Assembly (NCBI RefSeq): GCF_026262505.1
Contig: NC_067207.1
Coordinates: 19,374,082 to 19,438,081 of the forward strand
DNA length: 64,000 nucleotides
Direction: 5' to 3'
Source: Trichomonas vaginalis G3
Lineage: Eukaryota > Parabasalia > Trichomonadida > Trichomonadidae
How positions within the stretch are numbered: position 1 is the stretch's first letter; every line of letters starts with the position of its first letter. This document shows positions 24,829 to 35,800 of the stretch, in pieces. The position numbers and the translations under genes are program-made. The notes beneath the pieces were generated by a model. The model was not told the origin of the DNA. It saw only the letters and a program-made list of their open reading frames with translations, and made no database searches.

Positions 24829-27033
24829 ATGTCCAATTTTGTCACAATTATTCTTAAAGAATCCAAAAAGCGTGAACAGAAGAAGGCAATGCTTCCTCCT
24901 TCCATAAACCAACTTAAAAACCAAGCAACAAAGTTATTCAAAATTCAGCCGCCAAATAAAATTCAATCAATTTACACGACTGATGGAGTATTAATCACTT
25001 CGATTTCTGAGTTATCGCATGGTATGGAAATTCTTGTTTCAACGCAACTACCCGATGAAGACTTTTCTGAAGGTGAAAATCAAGTTGAAGAAGCACCAAA
25101 ATCGAGCCCACGCTCATCGCAGATACCAACTAAGCCAAAGACTCCTATTTCACCAAAACAAACGCCGCCACCTAACTCAATGAATTCTCCAAAATTTGTA
25201 CAGCCACCACCAGTCAATGTTAGTCCAATGTTTGGCAGCAAATCACCTAAGATGAGTGTTCAGTCTTCTGGCCGCCAGACTCCAGTTCTTGGACAGATTA
25301 ATGAACCTTCAGCTTCAACGCCAGCCGTAAAGCAGCCAACATCGGGAACTCCAGGTCGCTCTCCATCTCCGATGGCTCAAAACCAGCCTCCTTCTCCAAG
25401 AAGCGAAGAAGAAGGACAAATGGTCAGAAATACTTCACAACTCGCGATTATACAGCAATCTACACCAGAGTTAGAAGCTAAAGAGAGCTCTGCCCGCCGC
25501 TCTAACTCTCCTAATGCTCCAAAGCGAAATACAGTTACAAGAGATGGCGTTGAAGAACAAATTGCCGAAATTCTCTCTCCAGATGAGAAAGAACGCAGAG
25601 CGATGCTTTCCTGTGGTGTCGATCGTGATCTTATCATCTCCAGCCTCTCAGAGAACCTTTCAGGCCTCTTCTCCGACATAATGCCATCGAATGCTGCCGC
25701 TACCGGTTCCTCATCGCAAAAGGGAAGTTCACGTTTGGGACAATCTGCGAAAGACGATGAAGAGCAGCCAGAAGTCACAAACGAGACACTTAAGACTGCT
25801 ATTAGGCAAGTACCGCAAGTCATGCAGCGCTTCATGACTCAGAACGGGAACAGCGAAATCACACAACAAGCGATTGTCCAGAAGAGACTCTTAAATCACT
25901 TCGGCGAGATCCCACGCATATCCAACGCCTTAGAACAACATATTAACGACCAAATAAAGAACGGAACGTTCTCAACTCTCGGTGGATTTAATGTCAACTT
26001 CAAGACATTGATTGTCGGACCTAGATCGTCAGGCAAAACAACATACCTCAAGAACCTCGCTAAAAATGTTTACAGAAGATTGATCGCAAGCGGACAATAT
26101 CGTCATACATTCGTATTTAATGTCGACTTTCTACAGATAAAGGAGTCGTTTGACGACCCAATTAAATTCTACAACGCATTTATGGGCCTTGCATTGGCTC
26201 AGGCTGCAAGCCAGAGGATAGATTTCCAGCCATATCTCGATATGATTACACAATACTTCGAAAAGATCGTCCAAGTCGATACATTCATTAATCTTCCTAC
26301 GAAATTCTCATTACAAGACGATTTCAGAGCTACATCAGCTGTTTTAACTGAATTAGCCTCGAATATCTTCAACGCGTACAAGAAATCAGGTTCTCTCTCC
26401 ATATTTATGACCCACGTTGTTACGATCCCAGATTTCATTGCCAAAGCGTTCGGATACAGCAGAGTTCTTGTAATTGCAGATCACATCGACGTTGCCGACG
26501 TTCTTGTCCCGTGCAACGACCAATTAACGCGGGATACGCAGAATCTCCCTATTATAGAGTTCGTTAAGCTCCTCCTTGAAGACAACGCCTTCATCGCCGG
26601 ATGCCAAGACGAAAGACATGCAATCGAAGCGATAGACCTCATCGCAGATGATTCAACAGATATTCTTACAGGTACAGACATAGTTTCCGTCATCAATTCG
26701 GACCTTGACGAAACTCATTCTTCAGAAATTTGGTTCAAACTCCAAGTGGCCGGCCAAACACCGAATGTCCTTCTTCGTTGTGAGGACTGCGGTGGATGCC
26801 CAGGATTCCTCGCCCGCTGGGATGTCATTATTTCGATGGCTCAGCAGTATATCATAGAGGAACACAAGGATAAGAACTCAAAGAAGCTCAGAGAGCGAAA
26901 ATTGGCCCTCATTACAAAGATAAGAGAGCTTGCAGCCCTTGTTTTCGCCGAGGAAGGTGATTTTGGTACAATCAACCCTTACCCAGGCAAAATCAACGAT
27001 TTCGAAATTGTCCAGAATGTCAGGAATGAGTAA
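24829..27033 (+). CDS. P-loop ATPase with N-terminal doublecortin/ubiquitin-like domain (734 aa)
   Basis: ATG 24829 is chosen because the initiator TCACTT lies just upstream; a reading from TTG 24811 would include it. Residues about 22-75 (LPPSINQLKNQATKLFKIQPPNKIQSIYTTDGVLITSISEL...MEILVST) resemble a doublecortin-like beta-grasp domain. Residues 80-240 are Ser/Pro-rich and disordered. The C-terminal half has Walker A in IVGPRSSGKTTYLKNL at about 394-408 and a AAA/STAND-like body. The pattern RCEDCGGCPGFLARWD comes near 655. The function is unknown; a microtubule-linked ATPase is an inference from the DCX-like part. The stop is TAAA, typical for trichomonad polyadenylation. The frame is intact. 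Confidence 0.75.
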   Translation: MSNFVTIILKESKKREQKKAMLPPSINQLKNQATKLFKIQPPNKIQSIYTTDGVLITSISELSHGMEILVSTQLPDEDFSEGENQVEEAPKSSPRSSQIPTKPKTPISPKQTPPPNSMNSPKFVQPPPVNVSPMFGSKSPKMSVQSSGRQTPVLGQINEPSASTPAVKQPTSGTPGRSPSPMAQNQPPSPRSEEEGQMVRNTSQLAIIQQSTPELEAKESSARRSNSPNAPKRNTVTRDGVEEQIAEILSPDEKERRAMLSCGVDRDLIISSLSENLSGLFSDIMPSNAAATGSSSQKGSSRLGQSAKDDEEQPEVTNETLKTAIRQVPQVMQRFMTQNGNSEITQQAIVQKRLLNHFGEIPRISNALEQHINDQIKNGTFSTLGGFNVNFKTLIVGPRSSGKTTYLKNLAKNVYRRLIASGQYRHTFVFNVDFLQIKESFDDPIKFYNAFMGLALAQAASQRIDFQPYLDMITQYFEKIVQVDTFINLPTKFSLQDDFRATSAVLTELASNIFNAYKKSGSLSIFMTHVVTIPDFIAKAFGYSRVLVIADHIDVADVLVPCNDQLTRDTQNLPIIEFVKLLLEDNAFIAGCQDERHAIEAIDLIADDSTDILTGTDIVSVINSDLDETHSSEIWFKLQVAGQTPNVLLRCEDCGGCPGFLARWDVIISMAQQYIIEEHKDKNSKKLRERKLALITKIRELAALVFAEEGDFGTINPYPGKINDFEIVQNVRNE

Positions 27034-27613
27034 AATTATATTTAATAAACCATTTTTCATCTTTTCTTTTATTTTAATCAAAATAATAACAATTTTAAAT
27101 ATTGATGGCTCTATGTGCATAAATTTTATGCATTTAAATAGGTTTTCAGTTATAAATCATTTTGAAGATATCATAAAGATTGATATTTGAACATCTTTCT
27201 GGTTCTGGAATAATATATCGTGTTTCTCTTTTTGTCTATATAAGTTGAATAAAGTTCTGTTATCTATTGTGCGAAGATATGAACTTGATACAACCCTTTG
27301 GTTCAAAAAATCAAAACTGATATTAGATAATTTCATGCATCATGTATCTATACTTACTCATCTAACAAACATGCAACATTTAGCGAAATAAAAAATGTTG
27401 ATTAGTATTAATGAGTTTGAGAAAAAGATTTATGATAAAATAATTCAAATTAAGGTTGAGTTGAATTTCATTGAGTGAAAAATGTTATGTACTTAAAATA
27501 AAATTGTTTTATAGATTTAGATTTTTCGATTTTCTTCCAAATTTTTTTCATTTTTCAAAAAATGATTTTAATTTCCTTTATTTTACTATAATAAACGTTT
27601 AAAAATTATTTTT
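27034..27613. other. Intergenic sequence, nothing recognised
   Basis: 580 bp of AT-rich DNA between two plus-strand genes. No repeat shared with other parts of the window and no convincing ORF was seen. Confidence 0.5.
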
Positions 27614-28036
27614 ATGAGAATTCGTGTGAATCAAATTAGCCAAGAGAAGCTTGATAATCGAGTAAAAGTCATGTTGGAAGATGCACATGTGTTAGAACAC
27701 TCAAGAGCACAATTCCTTCATGATTTATGTAAAGAAATTGACGAATCTCCAAATCCAAAATTTACTCCTGTAAAGCCTCATGTTAAAAATTTCAAAAAAG
27801 ATTCATGGATAATTGCAATGCAGATAGTTTCAAAGTATCTTCAAGCTCTTAAACTTGATATCACAAAAGATACTTTCGATATCGAAACAAAGAAACAGAT
27901 AACACCTACATTTTATACGCATGGAATGATTCCTGTCAAAATAGATGAAAACGCAATTCGAGAACTCATAAATCTTAAAATGAATCCTCCTGAAGAAAAT
28001 CAAACTCAGGATCAAGTAGAAGAGGAGCCATTTTAG
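27614..28036 (+). CDS. FOP/FOPNL-like LisH-type centrosomal protein (140 aa)
   Basis: The order of two short blocks fits FOP (FGFR1OP) and FOPNL N-termini: a helix with VMLEDAHVLEHSRAQFLHDL at about 19-38, then a LisH-type dimerisation stretch with WIIAMQIVSKYLQALKLDIT at about 63-82 and DTFDIETKK. Those proteins dimerise and act at centrosomes and basal bodies, which trichomonads have. The C-terminal tail is acidic and short (PPEENQTQDQVEEEPF). The length fits small FOPNL-type members. The call is from pattern only and could be another LisH protein. Frame and start are clean. Confidence 0.5.
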   Translation: MRIRVNQISQEKLDNRVKVMLEDAHVLEHSRAQFLHDLCKEIDESPNPKFTPVKPHVKNFKKDSWIIAMQIVSKYLQALKLDITKDTFDIETKKQITPTFYTHGMIPVKIDENAIRELINLKMNPPEENQTQDQVEEEPF

Positions 28037-28570
28037 CAACTCTGCTTTTTATTCATTTAATTCAATAGATTATTGAATATCTACCAAATCTTTAACTATT
28101 TACGTTGTAATAGTAATCGGTTCTATTTTACTCATCAATCATTTACGACCTTTACGCTTCTTGTATTGTAATTGTTCTTAATTTTTAAATTTGTATGTTT
28201 TTGTTTTATAAATGTATGTATTCTACGACTTTCCCTATTTGCATTAGGACTTCGGCTTTAGATATCCCTTTCTATCTTTTCATCAAAAGATATTAAACTG
28301 AATTTCGAAATCCTTCAGTTATAAAACAGTAGGTGTCAATTTTTTGCAATCAACTCAACGGTTCCATAGCATTGGTATCGAACAGATCTGAAAATGCTTT
28401 GAGGTTAAAAAAAAATAATATTGAATAACGTTCATTTTATCCGCTACATCGATTTTAACAAATATATAAAGTGAGTGCCACACATATGATTTAATTTCAT
28501 GAAATAACTACTTTTATATTAGGTTTGCAAATTTGCTCAATACGTTTTATATAAAACATTGATTTCATTG
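28037..28570. other. Intergenic sequence, nothing recognised
   Basis: 534 bp downstream of the FOP-like gene and before the transposon at 28580. No supported ORF or repeat was seen. Confidence 0.5.
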
Positions 28571-28579
28571 AGTAAAAAT

Positions 28580-29668
28580 AAGAGTAGGGGTAATTTTAGC
28601 TAAAAGTGACACACCTGTAAAAAGTGACACATCCGTGAAGGGTGTGATTACCGATCGGTAATTTCGACAGTTTAGAATTTAAAATTTTTTATGGAACTGT
28701 TGCGAGTTTCATAAAGAATTTAAGGAATATAAGCAAAGATTTGAATCAAAATCTTAGACCTAAGCCGCTCGATTCGCTCGCGGCTTCCGCGAATTACAGA
28801 TCAGCAAAGATTTGAATCAAAATCTTCGAACTAAGCCGATCGCTTCGCTCGCGGCTTTCTTTATTATTTTAAATTTGCATATTTCCATCAAAAGTTCATA
28901 AGGTAAAAAATTTCGTTTATATTATTGCAAAATAAATCTTCATTATCAAAATAATATTAAATGATAATATAATATAATTTATAAACAACTATTATTTAAT
29001 AAAGTTTAATTGCCAAGGTTCATCTAATTTTTTGATTTTTAATGTTTATGAATTTTATTTATCATGTATATATCTAATGAAGATTATATATGTAGAAGAT
29101 AAGTACCTTAATATGTACGTAAATTTTAATGAAATTTATACAATATTATAAAAATTTATGAATAAAAACTTGATATAAAATAACATTTTTATTTTTACTA
29201 AGAAAAAAAAAGGTTTTTGATAATAAATTTATTTTATTTCGAAAAAGTAGCAATAATCGTAAAAGGGTATTGATAGGCTTGCTAAAGTAACTAATTTTAG
29301 CTGTCAAATACTTTTGTATTTTGAAGTAAATTAGTATAAATTTGTTTTTACTTTTATTTCGAAAAAGTAGCAATAATCGTAAAAGGGTATTGATAGGCTT
29401 GCTAAAGTAACTAATTTTAGCTGTCAAATACTTTTGTATTTTGAAGTAAATTAGTATAAATTTGATATTATTTTAACTCCCTTTGAAAACCTCAATTTTC
29501 CATACAGAGGGAACGGGAATAGCATCCAATATTCCCTGAGAATGGTTGCGCATTCTCAGTTCCCTCTATATTTCGAACGAAGCTCTCATCGGTCTTTTTT
29601 TTTAATACTAAACGTTTTTTTCCCCTGTCACTTTTAGCTAAAATTTGGGTTTGCCAAACGAAACCCTT
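28580..29668. mobile_element. Non-autonomous transposon R, copy 1 (AAGGGTTTCG family)
   Basis: The right end reads, inverted, AAGGGTTTCGTTTGGCAAAC, and both ends contain AATTTTAGCTAAAAGTGACA as inverted repeats (about 28592-28611 and 29627-29646). Flanks carry AGTAAAAAT (28571-28579) and AGTAAAAAC (29669-29677), an 8/9 match to a target duplication. Inside are two 120-bp tandem units (from about 29233 and 29353) and two copies of AAGCCG(C/A)TCG-TTCGCTCGCGGCTT hairpin sequence. A second copy lies inverted at 50426-51346. No transposase is encoded. It ends 215 bp before the BEACH gene. Confidence 0.7.
29233..29463. repeat. 120-bp tandem repeat, two copies
   Basis: TTATTTCGAAAAAGTAGCAA and the following sequence are repeated with period exactly 120. 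The copy of this transposon at 50426-51346 has three units in opposite orientation. The ORF-like readings across it (KISYFSKPINTLLRLLLL) come from the repeat. Confidence 0.9.
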
Positions 29669-29883
29669 AGTAAAAACCCACCTTCAAGTCATACGAGTAT
29701 ATTTCTTAATGAATTTAATAAACGGGTAGAATTTTCACTCTCAAAACTATTGAAATCATTATTTTTACATCGGTTAGATTTTAGAAAGTGAAATAAAATT
29801 TTTGAAATGATCAAGTAAGAAATAGAAGTGTATTTTAATAAGTTTTTTAAAAAGTTGTCAACTTTTCTCTTTTTTTTCAATAA

Positions 29884-32800
29884 ATGAAAAAATCAGCCTT
29901 ATCCGCCATAACTAAGGCTGGTGGGAGTAAGTTACATGTGTTATGGGCTAAGATTTACATGGTTGGTCCTAATCCTCCAAAGGATTTCGCTCAAAAATTT
30001 CCAACTTTAGAACCTCTCAAGAATCTCATTGATTTTCCAGGAATTGATACGGCGGATATCAAAAAAGCATGTAAACAATCGAATAGTCCAGCTGAACTTG
30101 AAACAAAACTTGTTCAATTGTTTAATTTAGATTATAATCCAACGATTGAAGTAGGAATTATCAATATAATACACAAGATTCAGTTTCCAAAATACAGTGA
30201 GCAGGCATTTACATATTTCTATTTCTTCTGTTTAAGAAGAATTATTCGAAATTTGTATTTATTTGACTCATCATATGAGAAACTTGTAGAAAACGATAGC
30301 CTATTGGAACATATTGACGCTATATATACTCTCTGCCCTCTAGTTGCAGTTCTTCTCCTAGGTCAAGATAAAAATTACGATTTGTTTGAAGAAGTCGTTC
30401 CCTACTTACTAGATAAGCTAGATTCGATATGGAAACCTACATTTTCCAATCCAAAAATGAAGAAAACTCAAGCTTGGCTTCTAGAAATCTTAACAGACTT
30501 AACAAGGCTCCTTCAGATGGAAAGAATGAACGGATACGATTCTACATACAATTTCGTGTTCAACCACTTCTCTTCAGTTTTAACAGATATTCCTGAAGAT
30601 AATTTTGATGAAACCTTCGTTATTCCTTTCAGAAATGTTCTAGCCGGATTAACTACAATATACAGATTACTATCGGACCAAAACAAATTCGAAATTTCAA
30701 CAATGGCAACAAATATTTTACAAATTATCGTCAAATTCAAAAATATTCAAAAGAAAGACGTCGCAGCTATAGGCAAACAAACACTAGGTTTATACGCTGA
30801 ATGTTCTAAAGCATTATCTGCTGATATTTCGATAAATCAATTTCAAGTCATTATTAACTTCGTTATTTGGCTTATTCAGTCATCATCCGAAAATCACGCC
30901 CCTCATAAAGTAGTTTTACCATCAAAATCCAAAACTCTTCAACCAATTTCAACAAATTATTTCAATTACGTACAAATGATACCGGAAAGGCAATGTGCGT
31001 CACCAGCATCATTACAGATTACAGCTAGTTGTCTCTCAGACATCTGCCAAAGGTCACAACACGAAAAAGATTTGATGGCAATTTTGGCTAAGTCGATTTC
31101 GGAGAATTTACAAGATTTTACATCAGAACAAATGCAACAGTTTATCGGGTTCGTGATAGATGTCATCTACAAAGCGAAAGATCAAATGATTTTCGATGTT
31201 TTTCATTCAAATTGGGAATATCTATTAAATGAGCGGATTTTCAGCTTGACAGGTGATTCCGTTGTACAGAATGCAATCAGTCATTTGATTGTTAGGTTAT
31301 TTAATTCATCAGCTGAACTTAGAAGTTCGATATTAAAAGCTCTGTCGGTTTTTATCTCAAAAGACCCTGAGAACCACATATTATATTTCATGCCGATGTT
31401 CGTAACCCTCTTTTCGATGAATGATCAGAATAATTTCATTGAAGAATTTTCGACATCGCCAATCCTTGAGATTTTCATACAACAGGCACCGGAGAACTAC
31501 GATATATATGATTTCATACGTAGGATATCCATAAAAGATCCGCATTCTTGTTTTTCTGTCAACAAATATACGACATTTATTTTTTCATCGATTTCTGAAG
31601 AAGATTTCAAAGAGAGTGCGATATATTGTATCAAGATAGGCATGCTAAGCGCAAAATTATCCAATACAAATGAAAAAACATTAATTTCTATTTTTATTTT
31701 CATTATTCATACGCTAAACGCGTTCAGAAAGACCAACACCAAGCTTGGCATCATATTTATCAAGCTTTTACGCGAGATTTACTCAGAAATTCCCTTAAAT
31801 ATTTTCGATGATCTGTTTCAGCTTCAAATTTTCGAAGTAATCGCCGAGTATTGTATCTTCATGATGGATGAAGAGATGATACACGAGATGTTTAAGCTTT
31901 TCACTGAAGTTTCCAGATTATCATTGAAAATTTTGGCAAAATTCACAAATCAGAACTTCGCCATCTACAAAATAATCGAAAATGCCCTCAAAAACATCAC
32001 TTTTTCGATTTCTGATGATTTATACGAATTTACATGTGGAGGAACCCAAAAAGGGCAGCCAATTGTGTTCAGAAATCCACGCGCATTGGAATTATTATTA
32101 CTTTGGTCTGTGAATAAACCGGATGAAAAGGAAATTTTGTCGAAATTATTCCAACAATGCGTTGTTTCCTTCACTTCTATGGACATTCTTACCAAAGTCA
32201 ATACGACAGCGCATTTAATAAAGAGATTAGGTAACTTTAACCAGTCAAATGACCTTTCTTTCGCAATTTCTGATATTATATCTCAATTATTTAGAAACAC
32301 TTTCACAAATAGTGACCTTAATGAAGTTATATCACTCATAAAGGACCCATCCTATAAGAATCCACACATGTTCCTTGAAGTTTTTTATGATTTCTTAAAA
32401 TATCCGCAAATTCCTTTTCCAAATGCCTATTTCCACTTCAATGGGCTCAAGTCTGGCATCGAAAGTATCGATTTACCCCTTCCAGACACGTTTAATGTCA
32501 AGTTTTCCGCAAGATTTGATTTAAATATCATGAGATCGACTCTTACATTCTTAACTATCAAGTTTAAGACAGAAACAATCAAAATAGATATCACTTCCAC
32601 TCAGAAAATCGTCATAACTCGAAAAACTCAGTCAAATAATTTCCAATTTGAGCCAATTTTGACGTTAAACCAAGGAATCTGGACAGATTTCACATTCGCT
32701 TTTGGTCAGAACCACATGAGTATCACTCATTACAACAAAACCCAGACATTTAACATTCATCCGAACCAAATTCGAGGATTAACTAACGCTACAATCAAAA

Positions 32801-35800
32801 TCGGCGATATAAACAGTAGTTTCTCGCAACTAGGCCTTCCATGCGAGGTTTCCGTAATAAAATTCTGTGATTCCGAGAAGATTTACGCCTCATTTGATCC
32901 TTTACACGTATTTAGAGACAAATTGGCCGATGTTTATCAAGGAGCGCCACCAATAACGTTCTCAGGAGAGGTTTATCCGTACGTAATTGGTATACAAACT
33001 GTTGTTCCGACGATTTCTGCTTTGACTAATTTCATTCCATTGTTATCTCGACTGAATGATGAACGTATTCCATTCAAAGAAGGCTCCCTTTTGCTTAAGA
33101 AGTTCTTCAACATACTGACTTGGTGCTTTACTAAGCGAGAACTGCTTCAAGAAGAGTTTGCAAAGGAAAATTTGGTCCAAGTATTGGCCGGATACATCAT
33201 GAACTTGGATAAATCGTATTTGGGATCTGATACCATCAAATACCTCGCAGACATCTTCAATGTTATCACTAATTCTCAGATGATTATTTCGTTCATTCAA
33301 GACATCCTATTCAATTTCGAACTTCTTAAGAAATTTGAGAGCATTATCGTCCTTTACTTCTCAAATTTATTACCGAAAATTTTTGTTGACAATCAGCCGA
33401 AATTCGAATACTTCAAGGACTACGAAACACTAATTGTTGGTTTCATTGAGAATGATGATAAAAAGATTCGAGATGTCATATGGAAATTCATTTTCAGTTT
33501 CTTCCAGTCGCTGAAACCGAAGAATATAACCATGAAACTCATTACTTTGGCGTCGTTACAAGTAGATGACTTCATAAAAGAGAATTTACTCTCATTAACA
33601 AAATCTTTAGTGTATTCCACCGACGAATCCGATCTAAAAGAGCTTGAAACTTATGATTACATACTTCCTTTCCTAGATACAATCGATTCGCGCTATTCTA
33701 AGGATTGTATCATCAGATTGTCAAAATTTTTAACGACAGAGCAACAAGAGAAGCTCGCTTTCATCATGATATACAAATTAGAGGATACAAACATCATTTC
33801 TTCCTGTTACGAGTTCATTAGAAAAATTATTTTTGTTGATGAACATAAAACTAACTTTGCAATGATGCCATTCATCTCGAAAGCCATGAAATATTGGTCA
33901 GAATCAGAGAAATCATATATACAGAATAATTTTATCTCAATAATTTCAAATTCTCCTTCAATTTTCCCTTCTTTCATTGAAAATCCACTTCCTTTGTACT
34001 GGTTATCCAACATTATGCTCCAATGCATCAATATAGAGACAGATACAATCAAATTTGTCGTTCCTTTCTCATTAATTTTGACAAACATGAAAAAAGGTCA
34101 ATTTCCAATATCAAACTTCCTTTCTTTCTGCATAACAATGCAAAAGGAAACAGGAAGGAACTTCCTCTGCCTCTACAAACGAGTTATTCGAGATATAATT
34201 GTTAAATTTTCTGCAAAAGAGGACATTGTCCTTTCCAAAGAGGATCTTCTATGGTCATTCTTCGTCGCCTGCTTCTACGACATAACTTTTGTCCAAGACA
34301 AAACGAAATCCGACGAAGATTTAACGAATGACTACGTACAGCTCCATTTGAACAGCAAAATCACAAAAGCCAATGATATAAAGTCACTAGGAAACATTAT
34401 CTCTGGTTTTGACTCTTCAATTATTGTAAAATTCCGACCAACTATAAATCCAGACCATTTAGACGTAATGGAAATGTTTCTGGCATTGATTGATGAATTT
34501 ACTGACACAAAAATTAGTTTTGACAGTAAATTTAGGCTATCGTCATGTCACGTTTTCTCTTACATTATTGTCACTTTTCTAAGATATGGGAAAATGTTTA
34601 ATTTTGAGAGTGATGTTGAGAAACTTACCAAAATCTTAGACAAAGAAGATCAAATTGTCAGTCATTGTTGTAGTTCAATTATTATCAAAGAAGCCAAGAG
34701 AAATAAACTTGATATCTTTAATTTGGAGATTTATCCATTGGCTTTCAATGATCATGATGATTCTCCTGAACTACAGATGTTCCTTTTCGAAGACAAACTC
34801 TGCAGAATCTGTTCTTCTTTGAGTAACCAAATTTCCCTCAAATCAACTGAAGTTTCTGTTGATTTAAGACTAAAAATCATAGAAAGAATCAAAGGAAAAC
34901 AACAAGAAACAAAAAGAAAAGTTGTTATAGAACAAAGTCCAACGAAAAGACAAATAAGAACTCAAACAACTAAAAGAAAGACGTATCAAATTGATGAAAA
35001 AGATCTCCAATTATCATTGAATGAATACTACCAGTCTAAAAAGAAAAATACTTTCATTGAACATAAATCTCCGAAAAGTGAAGTAAAAAGTGACATAAAG
35101 GAAACAAAAAGTGACATCAGAAAATCAAAATCAGATATAAAATTCTCTCCAGAAGATTTTAATTCTAATGAAATTAAATCTGACACGAGGAAAACAAAAA
35201 GTGACAATAATTTACCAAAAAGTGACAATAATTTACAAAAAAGTGACACCGGGGAAGTTCCCTCCGATCATGACTCTGAAAATGAGTTTTCTGAGATTGA
35301 TTCGTTGTTTGTAAAACTGAAAGAATATGGAGAAGAAACAGAACAAAATGCTTTAAATAATTTGAGAAAATTACGAGCGAACAGAGAAGAAACAATGAGA
35401 AATTACAAGAAGATGATAGAGAAATCAGCAGGGCCATGGTCGACAAACAAAGATACAGAACAAAACCAACTGTATTTGTTGAACAGAACAACAAAAGATG
35501 GACAAAGAAATTGTTTAGTTTATAAGTCCAAAAACACGAAAAAGTTCGATTTCGTGTTCGACAAAAACAACGTGACTTATAAATGCGAAGCAACATTTGT
35601 TAGAGTCCTCGACAAATTCGTTGGAAATCTTTATCTCTACGACCAACAAAAACTCATTGTTTTCTACGGAAATTGTGAAGAAACTGAAGAATCAAAACTC
35701 CTGAAAATTAAATATTCCGACATTGATTTCATATTCTACCATGATGGCGGAATTGTCATAATTACGAGACAAGGATCTCATTATCTTCTTAAGATATCTC

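Noticed and set aside
25377-25835. 152-codon antisense ORF inside the P-loop ATPase gene
   Set aside because: It is a shadow of the Ser/Pro-rich coding region; no independent start signal or similarity is seen.
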